Positions 44,598-53,677 of a stretch of 64,000 bases of DNA are shown one piece after another. The stretch lies in the NCBI RefSeq assembly GCF_025336545.1, contig NZ_JAODBU010000007.1:1-64000 (forward strand), in the 5' to 3' direction. Below the pieces are notes generated by a model. It searched no databases and was not told the origin of the DNA. It saw only the letters and a program-made list of their open reading frames with translations. The DNA is from Eubacterium_U album (GTDB taxonomy: Bacteria; Bacillota; Clostridia; Lachnospirales; Lachnospiraceae). A program made the translations under genes and the position numbers. Numbering within the stretch: the stretch's first letter is position 1; each line of letters begins with the position of its first letter.

Positions 44598-45470
44598 ATG
44601 ATACAGGACATAGAACCAAAACTAAACAATCAATATAAAAATATTAAGCCTAAAGATAATGATTATGTATTAAGTTACAGTGGGAGAAGGGTATTGTTAT
44701 CTAAAAAGGCAGAAGCAATAGAATATTTAACATATGAGAAGTATAAACAGATAAATCAGGGGGATGAGGCCTTGGTTTATTTTTTTAGTATAGGAAATGA
44801 TTCATATTTCTATGAAAAAAACGAAATAGAAGCTGATGGATTTGAGTATGTACCAATGTTTAAGACAAGAACAATGAAGCCAATGGCTAAAGTAATGGCA
44901 GCAGCAACAGGATGGCATTTAAATATATGGTATAAGTCGAATAAATTTTGTGGTGCATGTGGTTGCAATCTGGAACATGATGATAAAATAAGAATGTTAA
45001 AATGTCCTAAATGTGGAAATCAGGTATTCCCTAAAGTCGCTCCGGCAGTTATAGTAGGAGTGACGGACAATGATAAAATATTATTAACAAAATATGCAGA
45101 CAGAGAGTATAAAAGATATGCACTAATTGCAGGTTTTACAGAGATAGGAGAGACTATCGAAGAAACAGTTGCAAGGGAAGTATTTGAAGAAACAGGAGTG
45201 CATATTAAAGATATAACATATTACAAAAGCCAACCATGGGGATATGATGGTAATGTCCTTATGGGATTTTTTGCAAAACTAGATGGCAATATGAAAATTA
45301 CAATGGATGAAGATGAATTGTCCGTAGCAGAATGGGTTAATTATAAAGATGTTCCGGATGATGAAGAAAAGATAAGCCTAACAAGAGAAATGATGACATG
45401 TTTTCGCAAGGAGAGAGAAAATGAAAGCAAAAGACGAAAAAACAAATGTAATGAGAGTTTTAGACAGTAA
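44598..45470 (+). CDS. nudC: NADH pyrophosphatase / mRNA de-capping Nudix enzyme NudC
   Basis: A 290-aa Nudix protein with the NudC layout: an N-terminal domain, a four-Cys zinc ribbon (CGAC and CPKC), Nudix box (GFTEIGETIEETVAREVFEE) and the NADH-specific element beginning SQPW. The usual SQPWPFPxS reads SQPWGYDGN here, so the motif is a variant. It overlaps ybaK by 50 bp. GAGGT precedes the ATG. Confidence 0.9.
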   Translation: MIQDIEPKLNNQYKNIKPKDNDYVLSYSGRRVLLSKKAEAIEYLTYEKYKQINQGDEALVYFFSIGNDSYFYEKNEIEADGFEYVPMFKTRTMKPMAKVMAAATGWHLNIWYKSNKFCGACGCNLEHDDKIRMLKCPKCGNQVFPKVAPAVIVGVTDNDKILLTKYADREYKRYALIAGFTEIGETIEETVAREVFEETGVHIKDITYYKSQPWGYDGNVLMGFFAKLDGNMKITMDEDELSVAEWVNYKDVPDDEEKISLTREMMTCFRKERENESKRRKNKCNESFRQ

Positions 45471-45900
45471 GAAAATTAAATATCAGCATTATTATTATGG
45501 TGATACAGATGCAATAAGTGGGACTGATGTTGCAAAAGCATTAGGACAAAATCCGGAGTGCGTATTTAAAACATTAGTCACAGAAGGAAAGACAAAAAAT
45601 CACTATGTATTTATTGTACCTGTAGAAAAAGAACTTGATTTAAAAAAGGCAGCAAAAGCTGTAGGAGAAAAATCAATACAAATGATAAAATCAAAGGAAC
45701 TTTTACCACTTACAGGATACATTCATGGTGGCTGCTCACCGATTGGAATGAAAAAATTATTTAAAACAACAATTGATTCGAGTGTAGAAAAAGTAGAAAA
45801 ATTTTGCGTAAGTGGTGGAAAAATCGGCTATCAGGTAGAAATTACACTTGAAGATTTAAGAAAGGTAATTCCTGTTCAGACCGCTGAAATTACTGTATAG
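45421..45900 (+). CDS. ybaK: Cys-tRNA(Pro)/Cys-tRNA(Cys) deacylase YbaK
   Basis: A 159-aa trans-editing enzyme that clears mis-aminoacylated tRNA. The family motifs are present: DVAKALGQNPECVFKTLV, the Lys-containing PVEKELDLKKAAKA, and GGCSPIGMKK. It starts inside the end of nudC, with AAGGAGA eight bases before the ATG, so the pair is co-translated. Confidence 0.93.
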   Translation: MKAKDEKTNVMRVLDSKKIKYQHYYYGDTDAISGTDVAKALGQNPECVFKTLVTEGKTKNHYVFIVPVEKELDLKKAAKAVGEKSIQMIKSKELLPLTGYIHGGCSPIGMKKLFKTTIDSSVEKVEKFCVSGGKIGYQVEITLEDLRKVIPVQTAEITV

Positions 45901-45917
45901 ATATACTGCATATTTAA

Positions 45918-45993
45918 GAAAGACTAACGAAAGAATTCTTGCACAAACTAACATACGTAGCACTCTAAATTCTTAGAATATAGTATGTCTTTG
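45918..45993. repeat. Imperfect intergenic palindrome, candidate repeat element
   Basis: AAAGACTA near the left end pairs with TA(TG)TCTTT at the right. Inside these, AGAATT pairs with AATTCT around a ~30-nt loop containing ACATACGTAGCACTC. It fills most of the 122-bp gap between ybaK and the HAD gene. Confidence 0.5.
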
Positions 45994-46022
45994 ATAGAAA
46001 ATTTGAAAATAGGAGGAAGAAA

Positions 46023-46844
46023 ATGAAATACGAATTAATTGGGTTGGATATGGATGGAACGATGCTTAATTCAGAAAAGAAAATTACTGATGGAGTAATT
46101 AAGGCTATAAAAGAAGCAATAGCAAATGGAAAATATGTTTCATTATCATCAGGTCGTGCATTAGCTGAATTGACTGAGTATAGGGAAATGTTAAAGGATA
46201 TGGAATATGCTATTCTTGAAAGTGGAGCATTAGTTTATAACTTAAAAAAAGATGAGATAATATCAGTAGTTACATTAGATGAAGATATTGTAAAAAAAGT
46301 ATTTGAAGCAGTTAAAGGTAAAGATGTTTTTGTGCATTTGATTTCGCAAGGACGTTCAGTTTCACCTGAGAAGTTAATACCAAAAATGGATAAATATCAT
46401 ATGGGTGTTTATATACCTATGTATGAAAAAGTATGCACAAAAGTAGAAGATACAATAAAATTTCATTATGAAGATAAGCAGGGAATTGAAAAAATAAATT
46501 TGTTCCATACAACTCCACAGGATAGGGAAAATACAAGAAAAAAATTACAGGGTTTGCCAATAGAAATGTTGGATGCGGAAGAAACATCGCTTGAAATATC
46601 ACCTCTTGGTGTTACAAAGGGCTTTGGATTAAAGAAATTATGTGAGTATTTAAATATGGGAATTGAACAATCAATTGCTGTTGGAGATGCAGATAATGAT
46701 TTAGATATATTAAAAACTGCAGGACTTGCCATAGCTATGGGTAATGCAAATGAAAATGCACAAAAGATAGCAGATGTTAAGGTTGCTGATAATGACCATG
46801 ACGGGGTTGCAGAAGCGATATATAAATATTTGCTTGAGAAATAA
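46023..46844 (+). CDS. Cof-type HAD-IIB family phosphatase
   Basis: A 273-aa haloacid-dehalogenase phosphatase. Motif I is DMDGTMLNSEKK (nucleophile Asp), motif II LSSGRA, motif III LEISPLGVTKGFGLKKL with the Lys, and motif IV GDADNDLDIL. A C2B cap lies between motifs II and III. These enzymes act on sugar phosphates or flavin precursors; the substrate is unknown. ATAGGAGG precedes the ATG. Confidence 0.93.
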   Translation: MKYELIGLDMDGTMLNSEKKITDGVIKAIKEAIANGKYVSLSSGRALAELTEYREMLKDMEYAILESGALVYNLKKDEIISVVTLDEDIVKKVFEAVKGKDVFVHLISQGRSVSPEKLIPKMDKYHMGVYIPMYEKVCTKVEDTIKFHYEDKQGIEKINLFHTTPQDRENTRKKLQGLPIEMLDAEETSLEISPLGVTKGFGLKKLCEYLNMGIEQSIAVGDADNDLDILKTAGLAIAMGNANENAQKIADVKVADNDHDGVAEAIYKYLLEK

Positions 46845-46849
46845 AATTC

Positions 46850-46879
46850 TTGAATAAACATATATACTTGTGATATAAT
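46850..46879 (+). promoter_or_regulatory. Promoter of the COG2509-type flavoprotein gene
   Basis: TTGAAT (46850-46855), 18-bp spacer, TATAAT (46874-46879). It starts right after the HAD stop codon; the leader to the next gene is ~110 nt. Confidence 0.7.
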
Positions 46880-46909
46880 GAGACGTAAGAAATCACGATA
46901 TAAAACAAC

Positions 46910-46940
46910 AAACCGGATTCTTTACGAATCCGGTTTTGTA
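46910..46940 (+). terminator. Hairpin in the leader of the flavoprotein gene
   Basis: An 11-bp stem (46910-46920 with 46926-46936, AAACCGGATTC/GAATCCGGTTT) with loop TTTAC and a tail TTGTAG. It lies between promoter and gene, so it could terminate HAD transcripts or attenuate the downstream gene. Confidence 0.6.
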
Positions 46941-46994
46941 GCGTCCGGGGAAAAGTGACGCATAACAAATTTAAAGAACAGGAGTTGATTGTGT

Positions 46995-48389
46995 ATGCAT
47001 TATGACTTGATTATTGTAGGTGCAGGACCGGCAGGAATCTTTACAGCATTAGAATTATTAAAGAATAATAGTGACAAAAAGATTCTTTTGGTTGAGAAAG
47101 GAAAAGCAGTAGAAAAAAGACATTGCCCGAAAGCGGAAGTAGGACATTGTGTTAACTGCAAGCCAAATTGTGCAATAACTACAGGGTTCTCCGGAGCAGG
47201 AGCTTTTTCAGATGGTAAGTTAAGCTTGTCATATGAAGTAGGTGGAGATTTGCCGATGCTTATTGGAGAAGAATTTGCACAGGAATTAATTGACTATACA
47301 GATACAATCTATTTGGAATTTGGTGCAGACCCACATGTAGAAGGAATTTACGAGGGAGAAGACATCAAGGAAATAAGAAAGAATGCAATTAAGGCAGGTC
47401 TTAAGTTAGTAGACTGCCCAATCAGACATTTGGGAACGGAAAAGGCACAGCAGCTTTATTACAATATTCAGGAATGGTTGTTACAGCATGGTGTTGAAAT
47501 GAAATTTGAAATAGAATGTGAAAATATCATTCTCGATGAAGAAGGCTGTAAAGGTGTTATCTTAAGAGAAGGTAATGAAAGTGTTCATTATTATGCAGAT
47601 GAAGTTGTTATTGCAACAGGAAGAAGAGGAGCTGATTGGTTAGAAAAACTATGTGCAGAACATAATATTGCACATAAACCGGGAACAGTTGATATCGGTG
47701 TGCGTGTAGAATGCAGAAATGAAGTAATGGAAAAGGTTAACGAAGTACTTTATGAGTCAAAGCTTATCGGATATCCAAGACCATGGAAAAATAAGGTACG
47801 TACATTCTGCCAAAATCCGGGAGGATTTGTTGCGCAGGAAAATTATGACAATGATTTGGCTGTAGTAAATGGTCATAGCTTCAAGGAAAAGAAGAGTAAT
47901 AATACAAACCTTGCAATACTTGTAAGCCATAACTTTACTGAGCCATTCAACAAGCCGATTGAATATGCACAAAAGGTTGGTGAGTTGACAAATATGTTAG
48001 GCGCAGGTCATATTATGGTACAAAGATACGGAGATATTCTCGATGGAAAGAGAACATGGCCTAAAGAATTAGCACAGAGTAATGTTAAACCTACACTTAA
48101 AGATGCAGTAGCAGGTGATATAACAGCGGCAATGCCATACAGAGCAATGACAAATATCATTGAATTTATAAAAATGCTTGATAAAGTTGTTCCGGGATTC
48201 GCTTCAACAGAAACATTGTTGTACAGCCCTGAATTAAAATTCTATTCAAATAAAGTAAAAATGGACGAAAACCTTAATACAAACATTAAAGGTTTACATT
48301 GTCTTGGAGATTCTTCAGGATGGACAAGAGGTCTTATGATGGCATCAGTTATGGGTGTTCTTATGGGAAGAAAATTATTAGATAAATAA
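46995..48389 (+). CDS. COG2509-type FAD-dependent dehydrogenase
   Basis: A 464-aa flavoprotein with a Rossmann motif (DLIIVGAGPAGIFTALEL) at the very start. A Cys-containing segment follows (HCVNCKPNC, then ITTGFSGAGAFSDGKL) and a C-terminal FAD motif (GLHCLGDSSGWTRGL). This is the pattern of the uncharacterised FAD-dependent dehydrogenases of Firmicutes. Four Cys in a C-x6-C-x2-C-x3-C-like spacing may hold a metal or Fe-S. A TTG at 46989 is in frame; the ATG at 46995 with AGGAG upstream is preferred. Confidence 0.85.
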   Translation: MHYDLIIVGAGPAGIFTALELLKNNSDKKILLVEKGKAVEKRHCPKAEVGHCVNCKPNCAITTGFSGAGAFSDGKLSLSYEVGGDLPMLIGEEFAQELIDYTDTIYLEFGADPHVEGIYEGEDIKEIRKNAIKAGLKLVDCPIRHLGTEKAQQLYYNIQEWLLQHGVEMKFEIECENIILDEEGCKGVILREGNESVHYYADEVVIATGRRGADWLEKLCAEHNIAHKPGTVDIGVRVECRNEVMEKVNEVLYESKLIGYPRPWKNKVRTFCQNPGGFVAQENYDNDLAVVNGHSFKEKKSNNTNLAILVSHNFTEPFNKPIEYAQKVGELTNMLGAGHIMVQRYGDILDGKRTWPKELAQSNVKPTLKDAVAGDITAAMPYRAMTNIIEFIKMLDKVVPGFASTETLLYSPELKFYSNKVKMDENLNTNIKGLHCLGDSSGWTRGLMMASVMGVLMGRKLLDK

Positions 48390-48392
48390 ACG

Positions 48393-48434
48393 GAAGCAAC
48401 AATCTGTCTGGATAGATGGGTTGTTGCTTCTTTT
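48393..48434 (+). terminator. Terminator of the flavoprotein gene
   Basis: GAAGCAACAA (48393-48402) pairs with TTGTTGCTTC (48421-48430), with TTTT following. Confidence 0.85.
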
Positions 48435-48774
48435 GCCATGAGAATCAGCCGGATTTATTAAAAATAGAATAAACACAAAATAAATGAAAAGAATATATTA
48501 GAGAAAAGATAAAATACACAATATATTTTTTATTAAATAGGATTAAGTGCCTGTATCAATAGTATGAATTTACAGTTTTAGTGAAGAAAGTAATACATTA
48601 CAGTAAAAGAAAATTGCATTTAATTGTTATACATTTGGCGAAATTTGTATATTTTTTAGAAAAAATATGTATAGTATAATTCAATTTAAGATGTAGAAAT
48701 CTACAGAGAATATAAGCTTTAGATGTTTATGAAAATGTTATAGCTTATGAGATTTTAAGAAAGGTGGTGTCTTA
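48435..48774 (+). promoter_or_regulatory. Upstream region of the V-ATPase operon with -10 box and AT palindrome
   Basis: A 340-bp AT-rich gap without a gene. TATAAT at 48675-48680 is the likely -10 for the operon; no good -35 is visible. A 20-bp palindrome ATATTTTTTAGAAAAAATAT (48649-48668) covers the -35 place and loosely resembles a CodY box with several mismatches. The leader is ~90 nt. Confidence 0.5.
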
Positions 48775-49089
48775 ATGATTAAAGAAACAATGGCTTCCAT
48801 TAAAAAAGCTGAAAAACAAGGGGAAGAAATTGTTAATAAAGCAAATGAAGATGCTGAAAAAAATATAAAAAAGGCAAATGAAGATGCTGAAAAGAGCATT
48901 GATGATGCAGTAAAAAGGCAGAAAGACAAGATAGAAGAATATTGTCAAAAAGCCAGAGAAAGAGGAGAGAAAGAAGCAAAAACAATTAGAAGTGATAATG
49001 AAAAGAATGTTAAAGAACTGTATGACAAGGCTTTAACTCTCGAAAATGAGGCTGTAAATAAGGCAGTAGAAGAAGTAATGAAATTTTAA
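48775..49089 (+). CDS. V/A-type ATP synthase subunit H (peripheral stalk)
   Basis: A 104-aa Lys/Glu/Ala-rich coiled coil with heptad-like repeats, including the repeated NKANEDAEKNIKKANEDAEK-type unit. It has no membrane segment, and its size and first place in the operon fit subunit H/G, which pairs with E to form the peripheral stalk. AAGGTGGTG precedes the ATG. Homology is hard to prove for coiled coils; the operon position is the main support. Confidence 0.82.
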   Translation: MIKETMASIKKAEKQGEEIVNKANEDAEKNIKKANEDAEKSIDDAVKRQKDKIEEYCQKARERGEKEAKTIRSDNEKNVKELYDKALTLENEAVNKAVEEVMKF

Positions 49090-49222
49090 TTGTTTGTGAT
49101 TTGAAATTTAAGATTATTAGATTGCATATAATGAAGGAATTGATGCTTAATCGATATAATTAAATTATCATATAACTATAAATTGTTATTTCTTTAGAAA
49201 TAAAGAAGGGAGGCATGATAAA

Positions 49223-51241
49223 ATGGCAGTATTAGAAATGCAAAAAATATGCATTTGTGCCCTGAAAAAAGAACGAAAGCCTATCATAGAATATATTCAA
49301 AGAAGTGGTGTTGTTGAAATCAAGGAAAGAAAAGTAAAAAAAGGCTTTTCCAAGATGGATACAAGTGTTGCTAAATCAAGTTTTGAAAGAAATGCAGCTT
49401 TAGCAGAAAATGCTTTGGAAGTATTAGAGCAATATGAACCGGAAAAGAAATCAATGTTTTCGTCTCTAGAAGGAAAGAGGCAGGTTGCTTCAAATGAATT
49501 TAAAAGAATTTCAGATAATAGAGATGAAATAATGGATAAAATATCAGCTATTCTTAATTTGCAAAAAGAAATATCAGCAAAACAAAATGATATTTTGAAA
49601 TTAAAAGCAAATATAGAAGCTGTAAAACCATGGTTAAATATGGATGTTCCGGGTGCGACAACGGGAACTGAAAAGACAGCGTTTATTTATGGCTCATTTC
49701 CCGGAAATATTACTCAGGAACAACTGTATCAGCAAATCCAGTCAAATGAAAAGTTCCCTAAAGCGAGCGATGTAAGAATATTTTATTCAGACAAAAATCA
49801 GACCTGTGTTGCAGGATTTTGTATGAAAAAAGATGCAGAACAGTTTGAGGAAGCATTGAGGCAGATGGATTTTTCAAGACCTTCGCTGATAATGAGAAGT
49901 ATTCCTGAGGTATCTAAGGAAAAATGGACAAAGAGGATTGCTGAGTTTGAAAACAGCATAGATAATCGCATTGAGGAACTCAGGCAATTAGCAGAGGATA
50001 GAGAGGACATTCAGTTAGCGGCAGATTATTTTAACAGCAGAGCAGAAAAATACGATGTACTTGGAAGGATTCTTCAAACAAAACATGTATTTATAATTAC
50101 AGGTTATATTCCAAAAAAAGAATTTGAGAAGCTTAAAGAAACACTTACTGATAAATTCACGGTTATGATTGAGGCAGAAGAGATATCGGCAAAAGAACAA
50201 CCTCCGGTTTTACTTGAAAACAACGCTTTTGCAAGACCTGTAGAGGGTGTTGTTGAATCATTTGGATTACCAAAGAAAGGCGAGTTTGACCCAAGTGCAA
50301 TAATGGCAGTATTTTATTACATTTTATTTGGAATGATGCTAAGCGATGCAGCTTATGGATTGATAATATTTTTAGCATGCTTTATAGCGATAAAAAAATT
50401 CCCTAGAATGGGCGATTCGTTAAATAAATCATTGCATATGTTTATGTATTGCGGAATATCAACGACAATATGGGGATTGCTATTTGGAGGATTTTTTGGT
50501 GATGCAATTACAGTTGTATCGAATGTATTTTTCCATAAAAATATAGAACTTAAAGCGTTGTGGTTTGTTCCGCTTAACGATCCGATGAGACTGTTAATGT
50601 ATTCAATGGTAATAGGAATTATTCATATGTTCTTAGGACTTGGAATAAAAGGGTATATGCTTTTGAAAGACAATAAAATAGTGGATTTTATATGTGATGT
50701 ATTATTGTGGTATTCACTGTTAATCGGATTAATATTGTTATTATTGCCAACTGATTTATTTGCATCTATTTCACAGATGACATTTGTATTTCCGGTATGG
50801 CTGACAATCCTGTCAAAAGTTTTAACAATAATAGGACTTGTAGGATTGCTTCTTATGTCTGGCAGAAGAAAAGGTAACAAGTGGGCTATCAGAATTGCTC
50901 TTGGAGCTTATGATATTTATAACGTAACAGGCTGGCTAAGCGATTTGCTGTCATATTCAAGACTTTTAGCATTAGGTCTGGCAACAGGAGTTATTGCATC
51001 AGTTGTAAATTCTATGGGCAGCATGATAGGCGATGGCCCGGTAGGAATAATAGTTTTCATAATAGTATTTATTGTAGGTCATACACTAAACCTTGCAATC
51101 AATCTGTTAGGAGCTTATGTTCATACAAACAGATTACAGTATGTAGAATTTTTCGGAAAATTCTATGAAGGAGGAGGCAGAGCCTTCAATCCATTCACAT
51201 TAAAAACAAAATATGTTGAGTTAGATAAAGGAGAGAAATAA
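49223..51241 (+). CDS. ntpI: V/A-type ATPase membrane subunit I (a-type)
   Basis: A 672-aa protein. The N-terminal ~340 residues are a cytoplasmic, partly coiled-coil arm that docks the peripheral stalks. The C-terminal ~330 residues have about eight membrane helices forming the ion half-channels. The conserved Arg expected in the penultimate helices is in the YSRLLALGLATGVIA segment, with HTLNLAINLLGAYVHTNRLQYVEFFGKFYEGGG at the end. The ring subunit gene begins two bases after its stop. Confidence 0.95.
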   Translation: MAVLEMQKICICALKKERKPIIEYIQRSGVVEIKERKVKKGFSKMDTSVAKSSFERNAALAENALEVLEQYEPEKKSMFSSLEGKRQVASNEFKRISDNRDEIMDKISAILNLQKEISAKQNDILKLKANIEAVKPWLNMDVPGATTGTEKTAFIYGSFPGNITQEQLYQQIQSNEKFPKASDVRIFYSDKNQTCVAGFCMKKDAEQFEEALRQMDFSRPSLIMRSIPEVSKEKWTKRIAEFENSIDNRIEELRQLAEDREDIQLAADYFNSRAEKYDVLGRILQTKHVFIITGYIPKKEFEKLKETLTDKFTVMIEAEEISAKEQPPVLLENNAFARPVEGVVESFGLPKKGEFDPSAIMAVFYYILFGMMLSDAAYGLIIFLACFIAIKKFPRMGDSLNKSLHMFMYCGISTTIWGLLFGGFFGDAITVVSNVFFHKNIELKALWFVPLNDPMRLLMYSMVIGIIHMFLGLGIKGYMLLKDNKIVDFICDVLLWYSLLIGLILLLLPTDLFASISQMTFVFPVWLTILSKVLTIIGLVGLLLMSGRRKGNKWAIRIALGAYDIYNVTGWLSDLLSYSRLLALGLATGVIASVVNSMGSMIGDGPVGIIVFIIVFIVGHTLNLAINLLGAYVHTNRLQYVEFFGKFYEGGGRAFNPFTLKTKYVELDKGEK

Positions 51242-51243
51242 TA

Positions 51244-51717
51244 ATGGAATTAGGAATTTTTTATGCCATTCTTGGCGCAGCGTTAGCAACTTTATTGGCA
51301 GGAGCAGGATCAGCAATGGGTGTAGGTATTGCAGGTCAGGCAGCAGCAGGTGTAGTAACAGAAGATCCGGGTAAATTTTCAAAGGTTTTAATTTTACAGC
51401 TTCTTCCTGGTACACAGGGTATTTACGGTTTATTAGTTGCATTTATCACATTAAGTAAAATCGGTTTATTAAACGGAAATCTTGCATCAATATCAACAGG
51501 AACAGGACTTATGATTTTAGCCGCATGTCTTCCAATTGGTGTTGTTGGTTTAATCTCAGGATTACACCAGGGAAAAACAGCAGTTGCAAGTATTGGAATC
51601 GTAGCTAAGAAACCTGAACAGTTTGGTAAGTCAATGTTATTCCCTGCAATGGTTGAAACATATGCTATTTTAGCACTTCTTATATCAATTCTTTCTGTAA
51701 GTAATATTCCGGTTTAA
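51244..51717 (+). CDS. ntpK: V-type ATPase rotor-ring subunit K (16-kDa, four helices)
   Basis: A 157-aa proteolipid with four membrane helices in two related hairpins. Only the second hairpin has the ion-carrying Glu (E139 in MVETYAIL). The first has LPGTQG (L54, T57, Q58), and Q109 lies in LHQGKT. These correspond in place to L61, T64, Q65, Q110 and E139, the Na+ ligands of E. hirae NtpK, so Na+ coupling is predicted. It is tightly packed between I and E. Confidence 0.95.
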   Translation: MELGIFYAILGAALATLLAGAGSAMGVGIAGQAAAGVVTEDPGKFSKVLILQLLPGTQGIYGLLVAFITLSKIGLLNGNLASISTGTGLMILAACLPIGVVGLISGLHQGKTAVASIGIVAKKPEQFGKSMLFPAMVETYAILALLISILSVSNIPV

Positions 51718-51747
51718 TAGAAGTATATAAGCAGAAAGGAGTTGCCC

Positions 51748-52341
51748 ATGGGTGGATTAGAAGAAATATTAAACCAAATTAAAGCTGACGCAAATGAAGA
51801 AGCGGCAGATATTTTGGCAAAGGCACAAGACACCTGCGACTCTATAAAAGAAAACGCTCAAATTGAAATTGATAAAATAGAGACTGCAGGGACAAAAAAG
51901 GCTGAGAGTGAAGAAAAATTACTATTTAGTAAAATTAAGTCAGCAGCCGGAATGGAAGCAAAGCAGAAATATCTTGAAGCAAAACAAAAAATTATTTCAG
52001 ATATAGTGAATAAGGCATATAACAAAATGGTAAATGCTTCGGATGAGGAATATTTTGGTTATTTAATAAAAATGACAGAGGAATATGCTCAGCCGGCAGA
52101 AGGAAAAATGTGCCTTAATAAAAAAGATTTAGAGAGACTTCCTAAGGATTTTCAGGAAAAGATAAGTGAAGCAGCAAACAAAAATAATGGAAAATTATCA
52201 GTAAGCAATGAACCTATAAATATTGAAAATGGAATGATTCTTGATTACGGAGATATAGTGGAAAATTGTACTTTTGATGCTGTATTTCACAATAAAAAAG
52301 ATGATTTGCAGGATGAAATTAACAGATTCCTGTTTAAATAG
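51748..52341 (+). CDS. ntpE: V/A-type ATPase subunit E (peripheral stalk)
   Basis: A 197-aa protein. The N-terminal half is a Lys/Glu/Ala coiled coil (ADANEEAADILAKAQ onward), and the C-terminal half is a globular domain ending in FHNKKDDLQDEINRFLF. It pairs with subunit H to link A3B3 to subunit I. A TTG at 51742 is open in frame, but AAAGGAG serves the ATG at 51748. Confidence 0.92.
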   Translation: MGGLEEILNQIKADANEEAADILAKAQDTCDSIKENAQIEIDKIETAGTKKAESEEKLLFSKIKSAAGMEAKQKYLEAKQKIISDIVNKAYNKMVNASDEEYFGYLIKMTEEYAQPAEGKMCLNKKDLERLPKDFQEKISEAANKNNGKLSVSNEPINIENGMILDYGDIVENCTFDAVFHNKKDDLQDEINRFLFK

Positions 52342-52357
52342 TTGAGGAGAAAAATAT

Positions 52358-53329
52358 ATGTCAGAAACCAATTATACTTATGCGGTTGCCCGTGTTCGTG
52401 CAAAAGAGGTCTCACTATTTTCTGATTCAGTGATTGAACAGTTGATGGCTTGTAAAGATTATAAAAGCTGTATGGCATTTCTTCATGACCATGGTTGGGG
52501 AAATGGAGAACCGGCGGAAACAGAAGATGAAATGCTTGCATTTGAGAGAAAGAAAACCTGGGATGACATACATGAGTTAGTAAATGAGAAAGATGCATTT
52601 GCTGTAATTACAGTACCAAGAGAGTATCATAATTTAAAAGCAGCAATTAAACAGGTATGTAGTGGAGATAAAGCAGAGCATGCATATTATGATAATTGCA
52701 GATGGTCACCTGAGCAGTTGAAGGATATGGTTGAAAGAAAAGATTTTGACAGTTTGCCTGAAAGAATGGCTTATGTAGCGAATGAAGCGACAGAGGCGTT
52801 ACTACAAACTCAGGATGGTCAGTTATGCGACATAATAATTGATACAGCAACATTAGAAGCTGTTAAAGAAGAAGGAGCAAAATCAGATTCAAAATTAATA
52901 AAACAATATGCTGAAGAAATGGTTGCAGTTGCAAATATAAGAGTTGCAGTAAGATGTGCTAAAACAAAGAAATCAAAAGATTTTATGGAAAGAGCAATTG
53001 TTGCCTGTGATTCTTTAAGCAAAGCTTCTTTAATTAAAGGCGCGGAATCAGGAATTGATGGAATATGCAGTTATTTACAATCGGCAGGATACAGCGAGGC
53101 AGCTGAACATATAAAAGAATCACCGTCAGCTTTTGAAAGATGGTGTGATAATAGAATAATCGATAAAATCAAAGAAGAAAAATATAATTCTTTTTCGGCA
53201 GGCCCAATACTTGCATATTTTCTTGCAAGAGAAAATGAAATAAAAACAGTTAGAATTATATTGACCGGAAAGTTAAATAACTTAAGTGATGATTATATTC
53301 GGGAAAGGTTAAGGAAAATGTATGTATAA
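52358..53329 (+). CDS. ntpC: V/A-type ATPase subunit C (d-type central stalk socket)
   Basis: A 323-aa helical protein starting NYTYAVARVRAKE and ending in ILAYFLARENEIKTVRIIL and a YIRERLRKMYV tail, as in V-ATPase subunit d/C, which joins the rotor ring to the D-F shaft. Its stop overlaps subunit F by 8 bp. Confidence 0.93.
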   Translation: MSETNYTYAVARVRAKEVSLFSDSVIEQLMACKDYKSCMAFLHDHGWGNGEPAETEDEMLAFERKKTWDDIHELVNEKDAFAVITVPREYHNLKAAIKQVCSGDKAEHAYYDNCRWSPEQLKDMVERKDFDSLPERMAYVANEATEALLQTQDGQLCDIIIDTATLEAVKEEGAKSDSKLIKQYAEEMVAVANIRVAVRCAKTKKSKDFMERAIVACDSLSKASLIKGAESGIDGICSYLQSAGYSEAAEHIKESPSAFERWCDNRIIDKIKEEKYNSFSAGPILAYFLARENEIKTVRIILTGKLNNLSDDYIRERLRKMYV

Positions 53330-53636
53330 GATTGCAGTGTTAGGTGATTATGACAGTATATATGGGTTTGGCGCAATCGGAATGGACACATTCCCGGTAA
53401 CCGACCCGGAAGAGGGAATTAAAACCCTTAGAGTGTTGGCTAAAAGCGAATACGAAATTATTTATGTGACGGAAGGTCTGGCAGTTCAGATTAATCATGA
53501 GATAAATAAATATAAAGAAATGCTGTCACCGGCAATAATATTAATTCCCGGCGTATTTGGAAATACCGGGGAAGGAGTTGCAGGAGTTAAGGCAAGTGTA
53601 GAACAGGCTGTAGGCAGCGATATTTTGTTTTCATAA
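53322..53636 (+). CDS. ntpF: V/A-type ATPase subunit F
   Basis: A 104-aa alpha/beta protein, KIAVLGDYDSIYGFGAIGM at the start and IILIPGVFGNTGEGVAGVK near the end, typical of subunit F (NtpG in E. hirae naming). It binds subunit D in the central shaft. It overlaps the end of C. Confidence 0.93.
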   Translation: MYKIAVLGDYDSIYGFGAIGMDTFPVTDPEEGIKTLRVLAKSEYEIIYVTEGLAVQINHEINKYKEMLSPAIILIPGVFGNTGEGVAGVKASVEQAVGSDILFS

Positions 53637-53677
53637 ATTAAAGTGAAGTGATTTTATTTCACAGTAAGGAGACTAGT

